DNA from: Ornithodoros turicata
Lineage: Eukaryota > Arthropoda > Arachnida > Ixodida > Argasidae
Assembly: GCF_037126465.1 (NCBI RefSeq)
Contig: NW_026999403.1
Coordinates: forward strand, 1,178,001 to 1,242,000
Reading direction: 5' to 3'
DNA: 64,000 nucleotides
Below the pieces are notes generated by a model that worked only from the letters and a program-made list of their open reading frames with translations, had not been told where the DNA came from and ran no database searches. The number at the start of each line of letters is the position of its first letter. Positions within the stretch are counted from its first letter, which is position 1. Made by a program: the position numbers and the translations under genes. Positions 1 to 10,189 of the stretch are shown here, piece by piece.

Positions 1-22
1 ATGTCTTCGTGCGACCGCAAAG
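1..22 (+). CDS. Cystine-knot-like secreted peptide copy A, end of exon 1 (partial)
   Basis: The window opens inside a coding exon. Bases 2-22 read as seven codons starting with Cys and ending with Lys, then a splice donor GTAAGC at 23. The frame (phase 0) and donor align exactly with exon 1 of copy B (12228-12248 then GTAAGC), and intron homology begins immediately after. The upstream part with the signal peptide lies outside the window. The single Cys here would be Cys1 of a six-Cys knot, six residues before the first Cys of exon 2, the same spacing as copy B. Function is unknown; it is presumably secreted. The exon assignment rests on homology with copy B, since only 22 bases are visible. 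Confidence 0.7.
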
Positions 23-405
23 GTAAGCTAAATGTTTATGTCATTGCGACCAGTCGTTGAGTATTTGAACGTAGTACGAGCTTTGTTGTCGGTGGCGGTG
101 TTGGTAGTGGTGCAAGTTTACAGCTATGTCTGCGTCCTAGGATAGAAATCCAGCTAAGTCCGCTACGATGCTTATGAGTCTCTACCTGAATTCAAGGCAC
201 ATTTGTACATGACCTTACACATGGCCTTATAATGCTGTGTATAATGCCAAACAATGGTCTACTGTCACAGTGGCCTAGCTCCCGCTTTTGCAGGCATGTG
301 TGCTTTGCAGTTTGTCTGGTATTTCGTCATATGAGGCAGATTTCTAGCGGATTTGTATGTGCACCTGTACGTATTTTGCTAACTGGAGGTCTTCCTACAC
401 AGCAA

Positions 406-481
406 GATGATGATGATGATGATGATGATTTGGGTTTTTGATGACGCACGGACAACTAAGGTCATAGTGCGTCAAATCTAT
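406..481 (-). mobile_element. Tail-only LINE insertion (76 bp) with target duplication
   Basis: Minus-strand (ATC)n tail and hairpin only. It is flanked by the 11-bp direct repeat CTACACAGCAA at 395-405 and 482-492. The same insertion sits in the copy B intron at 12634-12702 with the same flanks, so it predates the segmental duplication. Confidence 0.75.
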
Positions 482-901
482 CTACACAGCAAATATAGTC
501 ACTGGAGTCACCGTTAGTTTTCCCCTTTGACAAAAAAAAAAAACACATTGGAAACCCAAATATGCATATTATTCATTCAGAGAAACACTAATCGCTTGTT
601 AATGATCTGAATGCCGTTAACAGAAGACGTTGAAATGCAGTTGTAGCCCATCTGCATTGCATGCAGCATGTGTCGCTCTCTCGCGCCCTTTTTCTGTCCA
701 TATAAATGGGACAAATACAGGGACAGGCGTGAGCCATAGACTGACTTTGAGATTAGACTTGACCGTTGTGATATACGTTCAGATGTCACATGCAAAATTT
801 CACGTATCACCTACAGCCGATAACAATGAGTGGCATATGCATTCCCGTTTTCTGCTTGACGCTGATGTCCGCATGAGATAAAGATGAATGATCACTGTCT
901 T

Positions 902-964
902 CACGATGATGATGATGATGATTCGGTTTTCCGTGGCGCATCAGCTACTAAGGCCAAAAGGATT
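902..964 (-). mobile_element. Tail-only LINE insertion (63 bp)
   Basis: Minus-strand (ATC)n tail plus one side of the 3' hairpin. The 8-bp repeats ACTGTCTT at 894-901 and 965-972 look like a target duplication. The orthologous insertion in copy B is at 13397-13462 (repeats at 13389 and 13463). Confidence 0.6.
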
Positions 965-1284
965 ACTGTCTTGAGATATCATAAATTTAGTTATCAAGTT
1001 TCGCCTCGAACGGGTGGCTGGATTGCCACTGACCGTGACGTCATCGTGGAGAAAGCGCATTTAATAAGATTCTATTATAATTGATAAACAATTAACTTGG
1101 CGTTTAGCTCAAGTATCTTGCACGGAGTTACGGAGCACGCCATAGGTTCATGACGATTCGGGTTTTCCTGGCGCACGGGCGACGAAGGCCATAATGCGCC
1201 AAGGCAATAATAGGGAAGGTATCGGTAAAAGTATAGTGATTCAATTATGTACGCCACAGGAAAGCGCATAATAGCGTTGTTTTG

Positions 1285-2175
1285 GTTTGATTTGATTCGG
1301 GTTTATTGGCGCATCAGCTACAAGGGCCATGCATAGTGTGCCAAATACCACTGAAGACTAGTTAGTTAAAAAGTACATGTGCAGGACTAAAATTTAAACT
1401 ACTGTTACGTTAGTATTTAAAATCACAGATCTTTTAAAAAACCCAGTATCTTTAAAAAAACCTATACACGTTCTCAAAAGGAACAAAGCTGTCATCTCCC
1501 AGCAGAAGCATTGGGTGGAGGGGCAAAAAGGTTCTATAAAAGGGAGCAAAATGATGTTGACGAAGATGTTGGTACGCTGGACACGTGATGAGGATGTGAA
1601 TGATCGAAAGCTGTTCACCACAGTGGTTCCATTCCGTTGGGTCTTCTCGTAGAAGAAACCCATGCGTCAAGTATGTGTGTCCCAAACGAAGGCGGGAAGA
1701 TAGCACTTCATATAGTATTGATCTTTCCGCGTATTGATCTTTCGCCTTTAGGGCCAGGATCTTTCGCGGTGGAGGGAGGCGAAAGGGAGCCGGTCCTTCA
1801 TATTTGGAGAAGGGCCCCTTGATAACGCGGTCCGCCCCTGGGTGGGCCGTGTCTTTGAACGCGCGGCCGATAACAAGGTCGTCGGGGCAGTACCGCTTGC
1901 GGTGCTGTTCCGGGAAGATCTTTTCTTGATCTTCATATAGTCGACTGGACATACCAGGTGAACTGGAGCCTACGTAGGTCTTGATACTGCGTAATTTATT
2001 ATTGGATTGCCGGTCCCAAGATGTTTGCCAGTCATTACTGACGCATCTTTTCAGACGTAGTTTGAGATCTTGATATGGAATTTCGAAAGGGGTTATGTCA
2101 CCTGTTAACGCAGACGTAGCAGCATGATCAGCTCGTTCATTGCCAGGTATGCCAACACGACTGGGTACCCGTTGT
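1285..2175 (-). mobile_element. 5'-truncated I-type LINE fragment (RNase H end and C-terminal finger of ORF2)
   Basis: Reading leftward from about 2175, the sequence resembles the C-terminal half of a LINE RNase H (GIPGNERADHA, containing the last catalytic Asp), a linker, then the LRLGHTYLTHGF stretch and a C-terminal zinc finger, ending in FVPFENVYRFF and a stop near 1452. The 3' hairpin and AATC-like tail are at 1290-1360. Stops interrupt the RNase H part, so it is dead. The copy B counterpart is 13795-14440. A private 214-bp insertion at 1717-1930 interrupts it. Confidence 0.75.
1717..1930 (-). mobile_element. 214-bp insertion private to copy A, open on the minus strand
   Basis: Absent from the copy B intron, where the flanks join directly (around 14196-14212). 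It is flanked by the 11-bp repeat CTTCATATAGT (1706-1716 and 1931-1941). Insert plus repeat is 225 bp, exactly 75 codons, and the minus strand is stop-free through it, so it extends the surrounding LINE reading frame. No TIRs or poly(A) are visible. The encoded sequence (containing RYCPDDLVIGRAF) is not one I recognise. It could be a fragment of a host mRNA carried by LINE machinery. Confidence 0.6.
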
Positions 2176-2591
2176 TTTGGTTTCGGTCAGGACTGTTGCT
2201 TTAGATGCACCAACCCTGGAAACTGACGATGATGATTCGATTTTAATGACGCCGAAGCCGGTAGCCTCCCTCGGAGCTCCCCCCTCCCCTTTTTTGGGGA
2301 GAGGCTTCCGACGCCCTTGGTTTTAGCATATGCACTTAGCGGATGATATCAGCTATACAAAAAAATCCCATAACGGCAAAAATAAAAAGAGAAAGAAAAA
2401 AAATCACTCCTCTTCGTGATGAATGTGAGGATCATCGGTATTTTCCGGCACGGAAGCAACTTAGACTATAATGTGGCAAACTCACACGTTTTGTCAACTT
2501 GGACTTTGTCGTCTCGTGGACAATGCTAGACAATGTACGCACCTTATGTGTGTCTCTTCCGAATATACTTGAAACTTTCTCTTATACGCAG

Positions 2592-2669
2592 TGCCAGCGG
2601 CACGAGGAATGCTGCACCAAGCTTTGCTACTACCACTTCATGCACCCGGAAGTGAAGATTTGTTTCTAA
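2592..2669 (+). CDS. Cystine-knot-like secreted peptide copy A, exon 2
   Basis: Follows the acceptor ...CTTATACGCAG and encodes 25 residues plus stop TAA at 2667-2669. Cysteines are at exon residues 1, 7, 8, 12 and 24. With the Cys at the end of exon 1 this gives C-X6-C-X5-CC-X3-C-X11-C, which fits the inhibitor cystine knot pattern of small secreted arthropod peptides. The product would be extracellular; its target is unknown. The exon is identical to copy B for the first eight codons and then diverges at nine amino-acid positions, although flanking intron and 3' UTR are almost unchanged. It could encode a defensive, salivary or venom-type peptide; the sequence alone cannot decide. Confidence 0.75.
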   Translation, partial: CQRHEECCTKLCYYHFMHPEVKICF

Positions 2670-2685
2670 TGACTTCAGGCTTACG

Positions 2686-2691
2686 AATAAA
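2686..2691 (+). terminator. Poly(A) signal of copy A
   Basis: AATAAA, 17 bases after the stop codon. Conserved at the same distance in copy B (14950-14955). A second AATAAA lies about 40 bases downstream. Confidence 0.6.
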
Positions 2692-3028
2692 GTATTTCGA
2701 CTAAGTGCTTGTTCTCCTCTACATCGAATAAACGTGTTCGTGTCAACAATGTATTGTTTTCCTTCGTTTTCGTCTCATACAGCGCATGCTTATTAATACG
2801 CCGCTATAAATCACTGTTTTCTAGAGCGTTACCCGTGGAATGTTTTTTTTTTTTTTTCTTAGCAAGTTGTGTATTGTACGTACATAATGAATTTTCCGAT
2901 AACAGCTTGAACACAATCACGCTTGTTTGTCCTCTTTTAAACCGGTAATATATTTCAGGTAAAACGCGCTCCGTGGATAGGATAAATACTTTCTTCAGTT
3001 TAATTTGAGCGACACAGAGCAACAGCGG

Positions 3029-3502
3029 TGCAAACTGGGTGCACTGCACACTGTATAACTTTTGTCCAAATCTGTAGGACAATATTGCCGACGAGTCGTA
3101 GGGTACGCGTCATCCTCTGTGGGAGCTCTTTGCCACCCCCCCCTCTCCCGCCGCGTAATATATACTTTTCCATACGCAATACACAACACTGTCGTATCAC
3201 AGACAGAAAAAATATCACTTGCTCGCACAGTGCTCCTCATGTCGCTGCAGAGAATGAAACTATTGGTGCGGCGTGTCGTCCGGTGCGGACGGCGACCACC
3301 GCACTCGCAGAGCAGACCACCCTGGAACGGATTGTTGCGAAATATTGGCAGTCGCGAGAAACCATGTAGGAAAGAAAGAGAGGTGTAGCCCTACTGCTCC
3401 GAGAAGTGAAGCCAAGATTTGGGGGCCACTCCAGTGACATCACCGCTGGCCTTCCGGTTTCGGTTACGTACATCTCTATGGGAGCCCCCAACGCATAGTT
3501 TC
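3029..3502. other. Unique intergenic DNA, nothing recognised
   Basis: Overlapping short ORFs on both strands without domains or splice context. No repeat partner was seen elsewhere in the window. Confidence 0.4.
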
Positions 3503-3517
3503 GGAATACTTGTAATA

Positions 3518-3673
3518 TGATGATGATGATGATGATTAGAGGTTTTATGGCGCAGCGACTACAATGGTCATAATGCGCCAAACACGGTTATAAACACAGA
3601 TGAATCAAGTCAAGTTATCAGAACAAGGTGACTGAAATTCAACCTAAAAATATACTGATGTAGTTAAAAGAAG
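3518..3673 (-). mobile_element. Short LINE 3' end insertion (156 bp) with 15-bp target duplication
   Basis: Begins with (TGA)n, then a minus-strand hairpin (GGCGCAGC...ATAATGCGCC), then about 85 bp of LINE 3' UTR-like sequence. Flanked by the perfect 15-bp repeat GGAATACTTGTAATA at 3503-3517 and 3674-3688. Confidence 0.85.
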
Positions 3674-3688
3674 GGAATACTTGTAATA

Positions 3689-4682
3689 GACCTGTGCGGA
3701 TGTAGCGCGCCGAACTGGCCCCCAAAGTGACGCGTGCAAAGCGAAGTCATTGGGCGATTCAGGTAACGTGACCCTCCTGTGGCTCCAAAGAAGCTACAGC
3801 TCACCTCCTATCCCCACGTCACTTGCCCCACGCTCGCCTCTCCTGTTGAAGAGCCGTTGGGGCGCCTCCTTTCCTTCCTTCCTTCCTCCATGGGAGAAAC
3901 TCTCTCCGACACGTCTCGGTGCGACTGAACAGCCTGGATATCTCCGCTCCCGTCGGCTAGTTGTGCCGATGTGGTAACATCACGAACCAGGCAGCCAATG
4001 ATGATGCCTCTATGGCAGATGTGGTTGGTCTGACAAAAATGGCGCACGGTGTGCGTTCAGAATACAACGAGTGGCTGATTTCGTGGAGTTGCCCTGAGGG
4101 CCAAGTGAAATAAGGAACGAATTTTTCTTGTTTACTGACTAATTACGTGAGGAAATCCTCCTTCCTTACATTAAATGAAGTGTAAGCGAATGTTGCTCTG
4201 ACCACGCTGTTATAGCAGAACGGCGGTCGAGAGTGACATGTATAGGGATTAGGCATGTCGCCCTGCGTGTCTGCGAAAGCTGCATGCGACAAGTCCTGAC
4301 GCGAAACTGTGCGACTTGCCGTACGAAGTGTCTGGCCCTTTGGTCTTTTGAGCTCTTGTGGTCGTTGTGCCCGAGCTCTAGCTTCAGCGTCATTGGTCTT
4401 TAGCGTTACCTTCTTGTCACCAACAACAACAACCGAGACTGAAGCGGTGCACTCGGCCTTGTCGCTTGTACAGTATAGGCCGATACACATGACATTTACG
4501 TAAATGTCAATGCTTATGTTTTCCGCACGACAGGCCAAGGAAGGGGCAATATCCTAAACCTGTGGCATCGTACGTTGTGGCCGTAAAGGTTCGTTGGCTT
4601 GCTGTCCTTTTGTCACAGACGCTGAGGCAATGCTGGAACGCAACATGGTCCACTTGAAACATGCTTCTCCCCTTATTTGAAG
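3689..4682. other. Intergenic DNA, nothing recognised
   Basis: No coding domain, TIR or tail hairpin was identified. The short ORFs on both strands lack supporting features. Confidence 0.4.
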
Positions 4683-4694
4683 ACCAACCAATGA

Positions 4695-4729
4695 TGATGA
4701 TGATGATGATGATTGGGATTGACAACAAA
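4695..4729 (-). mobile_element. Ultra-short LINE tail insertion (35 bp)
   Basis: Six GAT-type repeats plus GGGATTGACAACAA, flanked by the 12-bp direct repeat ACCAACCAATGA (4683-4694 and 4730-4741). This is a tail with only a few bases of LINE attached. Confidence 0.6.
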
Positions 4730-4782
4730 ACCAACCAATGAGGGCACAGCCTTCGCAAACGGGGATAGGAGTAAGCTAGAAG

Positions 4783-5878
4783 CAGAGCTGTACACGTTAC
4801 CCAAAAAAAGTAACTGAATACGTTACTCGTTCCTTCGGAAAAAAGTAACTAAGTACGTTACTCGTTACTAAGAAATAAAAGGAACGCGTTCTCGTTACTC
4901 GGAAGTAACGAGTTACTTTTATACGTTACATTTGCAGCAGAAATACAGAAAAACAGCAGAAATACGAAAGCATGACCGGCTTTATTTTACTCACAGCAAA
5001 TGAACAAAGGCAGTTACAGTAATTCTTCATTAAAACAAAATAATAATGAAAAGAAAAAGTTAGATGATGCTTACCTTCACATGCTTCTTCAAATTCGAGT
5101 AGGACGTACTCGAAATGCTGATGCATTTTACCTTCGGAAGGCATAGCAGACACGAAAATACTAAATTCCCGTTGGCTTTAGTCTCCTTGATTTCGAATGT
5201 GTCGCTTAACGCAGGCCAGGGTGACGTCGTTGTTGACTCCGCCATGCTACTAACAAGCATCAGTGGGCGCTGCAGCCAGGCCAAGCGTTTTTTAAAGCGG
5301 CTGGCGACCCGGGGAGAGAAACAAACGAATAGCATGCAAACAATACAGCTAACGGCCATTTACCCCACCCCTTCGCTGCTTTCTGGTACAGTTGAAGAAT
5401 GAAGGATTCCAGGGAATACCATGAAAAGGTGACCTGTAAACGGAATTTTGAGGACGAAACCAGCAATCGTTCACAAGACGGCCTTCACATTGTCAACGGC
5501 ACGCGTCCAAGTGACAAAGCCCATGAAAAGGACACGAAGGCAACCCGCTAAATTCTGAAACACTGTGGACCTAAGATGAATGATAATGGTGTCATGTTCT
5601 GGTATTTTCTCTCCCCTGGAGATTTTTCCACGGGTCGTGTGGGTGAAAGGGGTGGCACGTGCATCAACAGCGTGGAATGCCGTCATGCGTGCATGGAAAC
5701 CGACCGCTAGCAGCCGTGGTTGATGGCAGTGAGACAAAAAGAAAAAAAAAGGAACGAGTAACTCGCAGTAACGCGTTACCAATTTTTGTAACTAAGTACG
5801 TTACTAGTTACATTTTTTGAAAAGTAACTTGGTCGTTACTTAGTTACCAGAAAAAGTAACGCGTTATGTACAGCTCTG
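4783..5878. mobile_element. Non-autonomous hAT transposon (1.1 kb) with 8-bp target duplication
   Basis: Ends are CAGAGCTGTAC...GTACAGCTCTG, with long subterminal runs of GTTACTCGTTACTT-like repeats in inverted orientation. It is flanked by the perfect 8-bp repeat GCTAGAAG (4775-4782, 5879-5886). The CAG...CTG termini, the 8-bp duplication and an internal BED-finger relic place it in the hAT superfamily. No full transposase is present, so it must move in trans if at all. Confidence 0.88.
5060..5245 (-). pseudogene. Transposase exon relic with BED-type zinc finger
   Basis: On the minus strand, from an ATG at 5245, a frame reads into a segment with CLLC and, 20-odd residues later, NLKKHVK, the C-X2-C...H arrangement of BED fingers that start hAT transposases. 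The frame runs into AAG|GTAAGC, a plausible splice donor, after which no transposase follows before the element's end. This looks like a first transposase exon kept while the catalytic region was deleted. Confidence 0.5.
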
Positions 5879-5886
5879 GCTAGAAG

Positions 5887-6578
5887 TGTGCGCAGTCGCC
5901 TGATGTACCCGACTGGCGTGTCGCCGTAGTCCTCCCTGAGATTTGCAAACGCCGTACGGGATATGGAAACGACGGGACGGTAAGTTCAAATTTTACATTA
6001 ATTAGTAACCGATAGCTGCTCAGCATCTTGACCCCTTCAAGAACTATAGAGCCGACTTAGCGCGGTCGTATGCGTAAAAATTTAAGTTGGCATGCTGGTT
6101 AAGCTTGATCTTTAAGTCTATTGTATCATGACGTTACACGCGTGATACATATACCGTTTCCACCCTTATATATCTATATGTAAGTGGTAGGGCCTAATTA
6201 ATTTCGTGAACTGTGCCATTATTCCTAACAACATTATACGACACTGTTCAAAGACACACCCATCTGTTGTCCCATTTGTAAGGCGAGCAATTCAAAGAAG
6301 ACGAAGAAGTAGCACATGAAACTGAATGAGTCTTGTGCAGTGACGTCACGTTTGGTCACGTGACTCGGGAAAACATATTGCCGCATCGGAGTTACTGCAG
6401 GAGGGCATGCCGTGAGTCGTTGCAGTGTGCATGCAATTATCAAGGTATATTGTAAAAAAAACACGCTGTTGGCTCATTCGGCACGCGGTATGACGCCTGA
6501 GATGCATCCCCATGTTTTCCCGAGTCACGTGGCTCAAAGGCGCTCAAAGGCTGTGCGTGACGTCATCTGCACGAGCCT
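5887..6578. other. Intergenic DNA, nothing recognised
   Basis: A short imperfect inverted repeat is built on GTGACTCGGGAAAACAT (6359) and ATGTTTTCCCGAGTCAC (6511); the 136 bases between could be a small palindromic MITE. Nothing else was seen. Confidence 0.4.
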
Positions 6579-6590
6579 CAATGATACTGG

Positions 6591-6950
6591 TGATGATAAT
6601 GATGATGATGGTGATTGGAGTTTTAATGGCGCATTGACAACACAGGTCATAATGCGCCAACACTGTGATTAAAATTAGACTAGTAAAAAGTAGGTGCAAT
6701 ACTTAAAAAGGGAAGAAGTAACATCTAAAATACAAGACTAACCCTACAGAAGACTTATGATTCCAATGTCTCTTAAAAAATTAAAAATTTTACTGAAAGG
6801 GATAATAGCCTCATCGCCAAGCAAGAGCGCTGGATGAAGAGGCAAAAAATACGTATAAAACTCTGTGAAATGATGTTGACGATGGATTTCGTGGTGTGGG
6901 CAGGCGATAAGAATGTGTATGACAGAGAGGAGTTCACCACAGATTTCACA
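6591..6950 (-). mobile_element. 5'-truncated I-type LINE copy (360 bp) with 12-bp target duplication
   Basis: Contains the last 69 codons of ORF2 (6744-6950, minus strand) with the C-terminal zinc finger CEICGELL..HILIAC and the LRDIGIISLL terminus, then 3' UTR, hairpin and ATC-type tail. Flanked by the perfect repeat CAATGATACTGG (6579-6590, 6951-6962). Closely related to the 3' end of the 5.7 kb LINE at 23884-29587. Confidence 0.9.
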
Positions 6951-6962
6951 CAATGATACTGG

Positions 6963-7699
6963 ACTTGGGAAAACCTTTTTCTTTTTGTGTGTGTGTGAAT
7001 GTGTGTATTTGTATGTCTAAAGGCTATAAAATTTTCTGTGTTTTTTTCTACATGTCTTTTGGAGTACTACGAACTTCTGTTTTATATTTGGCATTGCTCC
7101 ACCTGTTCTTGTTTTTCACTTTTAGGTATGTATTGCAGATGGCACTCTATGCAGTTATGGCAGTGGTTCTTTGATGGAATTCCGCAGTCTTTCGGTGATT
7201 TTTTTTAATGTTTTGTGCAGTATTTTCCATTATTATTTCCATTAGCAGTGAATGCGAACTGGTGTTTTCAGCGATCACCCGCCATGGCTGCACCTTTCCT
7301 CTTGTTTCTTTTTTTTTACTAGTTTCTTCGTATAACTTCCTATTCTTCATCGGCTCTACAATAAATATATAGAGTTACACGGCTAATAGAAATTAAGTAA
7401 CTAATTAGGAGCAATACAAAACATCCAAACTTGCGCATGACGACTGTTAAGCACATCCACCAGCCTTCACTGTTAAGTCTCACCATCGTATGATTCCCCA
7501 TTGTTGTTAAACCTTTCCTCAGGCTAATTGAAACACCCTTGTACACATAGGCAGACACGTGACATGAACATGGCACATATATATACTCGTCAGCAATTAC
7601 TTCCTCCGTTGGGTTTTGCCAGCTAGGTCGTAAGGCTTAATGTAAGTACGTAACACGTCATAGTTTTTATAGCTACTCCCTTTGTTTCATTGCGGAAGC
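6963..7699. other. Intergenic DNA, nothing recognised
   Basis: T-rich and TG-rich stretches (TGTGTGTGTG near 6985). No domain or TE end was recognised. Confidence 0.4.
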
Positions 7700-8010
7700 A
7701 AAATGTAAGGAACGAAACGCCTAGTAAACAGGCTGTAGTTCTGAAGGTGCAATAAAGAGTCTCAACGCAGCTGTTCTGAGTTATTACACGTGTCATCCTT
7801 ACTGTTCCAACTCACTCCGGCACTCATTTTCTCAAGAGCTGTAGAAGAAGAGTAACATACCACTCTACTTCATCGTGAGGTAAGTAGTATATAGTTAGAT
7901 TAGGTTGAATTAGAGCAGGCGGGAAATGAAAATATGGAGAGTCAACAACATATGTGACCGTGATGAGGAGTTGTGATTTCATGGCGCAGAGACAACTAGG
8001 GTGATGACGT
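7700..8010 (+). repeat. Diverged paralogous segment, copy 1
   Basis: Resembles 16870-17215: both contain GAACGAAACG, GCTGTAGTTC, an AATAAA-like signal, ACTCATTTTCTCAA or similar, GAAGAGTAA, and a degenerate tail hairpin ending CAAAGCTGCAGTGTGGTTA or similar. Divergence is much greater than for the 23-3028 duplication, suggesting an older tandem duplication of the peptide-gene interval. The AATAAA may be a 3' end of an unrecognised transcript. Confidence 0.5.
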
Positions 8011-8077
8011 GCCGAAGCTGCAGTGTGGTTATAATATATATATATATAATTATTATATTAACATACTATATATTATA

Positions 8078-8969
8078 CAGGGTGTCCTAGAAAACGTGTC
8101 ATCGAATTATAACAAAAAAAAAAAAAAAACTACGCCACGTAGAATCATGAGGTCAACGGCATTTGTTCTTACTAGGTTTTTGACACCTCCTGATGTGAAT
8201 GTCATGTATCGTAAGTTTAATTACGTAAATATTTGCGAACTGAACTCGGAAATTTGTCAAGTAAAAGTCACTTTTTTACCCCACCACTATGAAGAGCGTG
8301 CCCAATTCACTCGAATTCATGATAACTGAGAGTGATATTCACGAGCTATCCCGTCGGAAAAAATAGCCCAACATCATGCTTCTCGGAGGTGCAGACCATA
8401 ACGCGTGATGACTTTTTGAGCGCAACCGCTCTCAGTCCGACGAAAGGAGGTTCCAAAGCCAGCCCACAGAGTGATATCAGAAAAAGTAACAGTTCCTAAA
8501 ATTGGGAGACGGAAAGCATTATCCCAGCAAAAGTCGGACGCGATAAGCCAATCCTGTATTATCTCTTTCTGCGATGCCGGGGTGGGTTGCGTTTCCAACA
8601 TCCTTTCGTAGGACTGACACAGACTGCGCTGAAAAATTCATCGTGCGCTATCCTGTGGGAGCTCCGTAGAGCATGATGTTCGGCTATTTTTTCCGATGGG
8701 ATTGCTCCTGAATATCCCTGTCAATTATCGTTAATTTGAGTAAATTAGTCACGCTCTTCAGATTGGTGGGGTAAAAAGTGACCTTTTCTTTGCAAATTTC
8801 CAACTTAAGCTCGCAGAAATTTACATAATTAAACTTACGTTATACGACATTCACATCAGGAGGTGGCAAAAACCCAGTAAGAACAACTGCCGTTCACCGC
8901 AGGACTCTAGGTGGTGTAGTTTTTTTTTTTTTTATTATAATTCAATGACAAGTTTTCTGGGACACCCTG
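8078..8969. mobile_element. Foldback MITE (892 bp) with TA target duplication
   Basis: Termini CAGGGTGTCCTAGAAAAC...GTTTTCTGGGACACCCTG are bordered by TA on both sides (8076-8077, 8970-8971). The two arms are inverted copies for about 280 bp, including poly(A)/poly(T) runs at 8104 and 8920. The central 300 bp is not inverted. TA target and CAGGGTGTCC ends suggest a Tc1/mariner-type non-autonomous element. The long ORFs in it are non-coding shadows. Confidence 0.8.
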
Positions 8970-9069
8970 TATGTATATAATATAAATATAGCAGGAAGGA
9001 GTGTGAGACAGGAGGTTTAGTATGCGTCCTAGGGCGACTTCATGGAGAACTGCACCAGCTTATGTGTCT

Positions 9070-9225
9070 GGTGATGATGATGATGATGATGATTCAGATT
9101 TTCCTGGCGCATAAGCGACGAAGGCCATAGTGATCCAAGACAATGGGAAATATCGTACTAGTTAAAAGTATAGCGATTCAGTTAGGATAAAACTGTATAG
9201 TTCGAGTATTACCGCCGTTGTCGTA
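9070..9225 (-). mobile_element. Short LINE 3' end copy
   Basis: (GAT)n followed by a minus-strand hairpin (TGGCGCATAAGCGACGAAGG) and UTR-like sequence sharing GTTAAAAGTATAGCGATTCA with 1200-1250 and 13700-13745. The end is not resolved by a target duplication. Confidence 0.65.
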
Positions 9226-9364
9226 GATTTCCGGCGCACGTCAAAAGGACCCCCCAGGTGGTTCGAAATTATCCGCAGTCCTATATACCCTCGGCACGTG
9301 CAACATGTCGCCATACTATAGACCTGTTTGTCTGGGCCAGGTGGCGCGAGTGAGCAGCAATGTC

Positions 9365-10180
9365 CAGAGCCGTATATTAAAAGGGAGTCTGGCCATTAAT
9401 GGGTCATGCCTATACCTGAAGCTCCACCCACTTTTTCAGCTTTCCGACCAATAAAGTCTTGAAATATGGGGCGCTATCAATCAACCCATCCTCACTATTT
9501 GCCCCCTTATCCAACATGGGCAGCGCCATTTTGGGTGGCAAGTGGATTGGATGGGATTGAAATGGATACCTCTCGCAATCTGCAAAAGTAGTGGATTGTT
9601 AGCGCAAATTTGATGAGCGCCACCTAGGGAGCGTAATGCACGTCGGCAATTGTCGTCTGCTTCCGTCGTTGTATCGCTGCCGGCAGAACCACCTGCTGGG
9701 ACACATTCTGTTGTCAGTATGATTTTTAAACAAATCTACATGAATAGTTGGAATATAAGAGGCAAGAATGCTTATATCCATGAAATCCAGCTGTTAAATA
9801 TAAGATTGTACAGCACAGCGCCGTTTTTGTTACGATTTCGTTGTTATCGCCGTGTGCACTAGGCCTAACACCGGCGACAAAACGTATTATTTTCAGTTAG
9901 ATATCGATGGATGAGCATAAGTTGAAACTGATTTCCGAGAAATTTATATTAGGAAGGACATTTGCAGCGTAAAATCAGGTTAGTCTGTGAAAATTTTTTT
10001 TCACGAAATCCCCGCTTCACTGTGTTCGTTTTCGTCGCCATTTTGGGTGGCAGTATGGTGTCATGGCGACCCCCTTGGTAAAAAGCAAGCCAATCAGAGG
10101 AGCGAAACTGTGATTGACAGGTCGAGCCTCTTTTTGTGACTCCTCCCAATGGCCAGACTCCCTTTTAATATACGGCTCTG
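9365..10180. mobile_element. TIR element (816 bp) with 7-8 bp target duplication
   Basis: Ends CAGAGCCGTATATTAAAAGG...CCTTTTAATATACGGCTCTG are matched for more than 30 bp (through GGGAGTCTGGCCATT). Flanked by CAATGTC at 9358-9364 and 10181-10187, extendable to GCAATGTC depending on where the end is drawn. The CAG-type terminus and 8-bp duplication suit hAT or P superfamily; no transposase was found inside. Confidence 0.8.
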
Positions 10181-10189
10181 CAATGTCAG

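Larger units (their letters stand above)
23..2591 (+). other. Intron of peptide copy A
   Basis: Starts GTAAGC at 23 and ends ...TATACGCAG at 2591. It is nearly identical to the copy B intron (12249-14855) apart from private insertions. It carries minus-strand LINE tails at 406-481 and 902-964, a short tail copy near 1150-1250, and a LINE ORF2 fragment at 1285-2175. The last 71 bases before the acceptor differ from copy B at one position by hand comparison. Confidence 0.75.
23..3028 (+). repeat. Segmental duplication, copy 1
   Basis: Direct repeat of 12249-15286. Homology runs from the exon 1 tail through intron, exon 2 and about 360 bp of 3' flank, and stops abruptly after ACAGAGCAACAGCGG at 3028 (15286 in copy 2). 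The left boundary is beyond the window. Private events are the 214-bp insertion at 1717-1930 here and a 252-bp MITE in copy 2. Confidence 0.9.

Noticed and set aside
8009..8329. ORF within the TA-flanked foldback element
   Set aside because: Lies in an inverted-repeat arm whose mirror copy at 8690-8969 is not conserved as protein.
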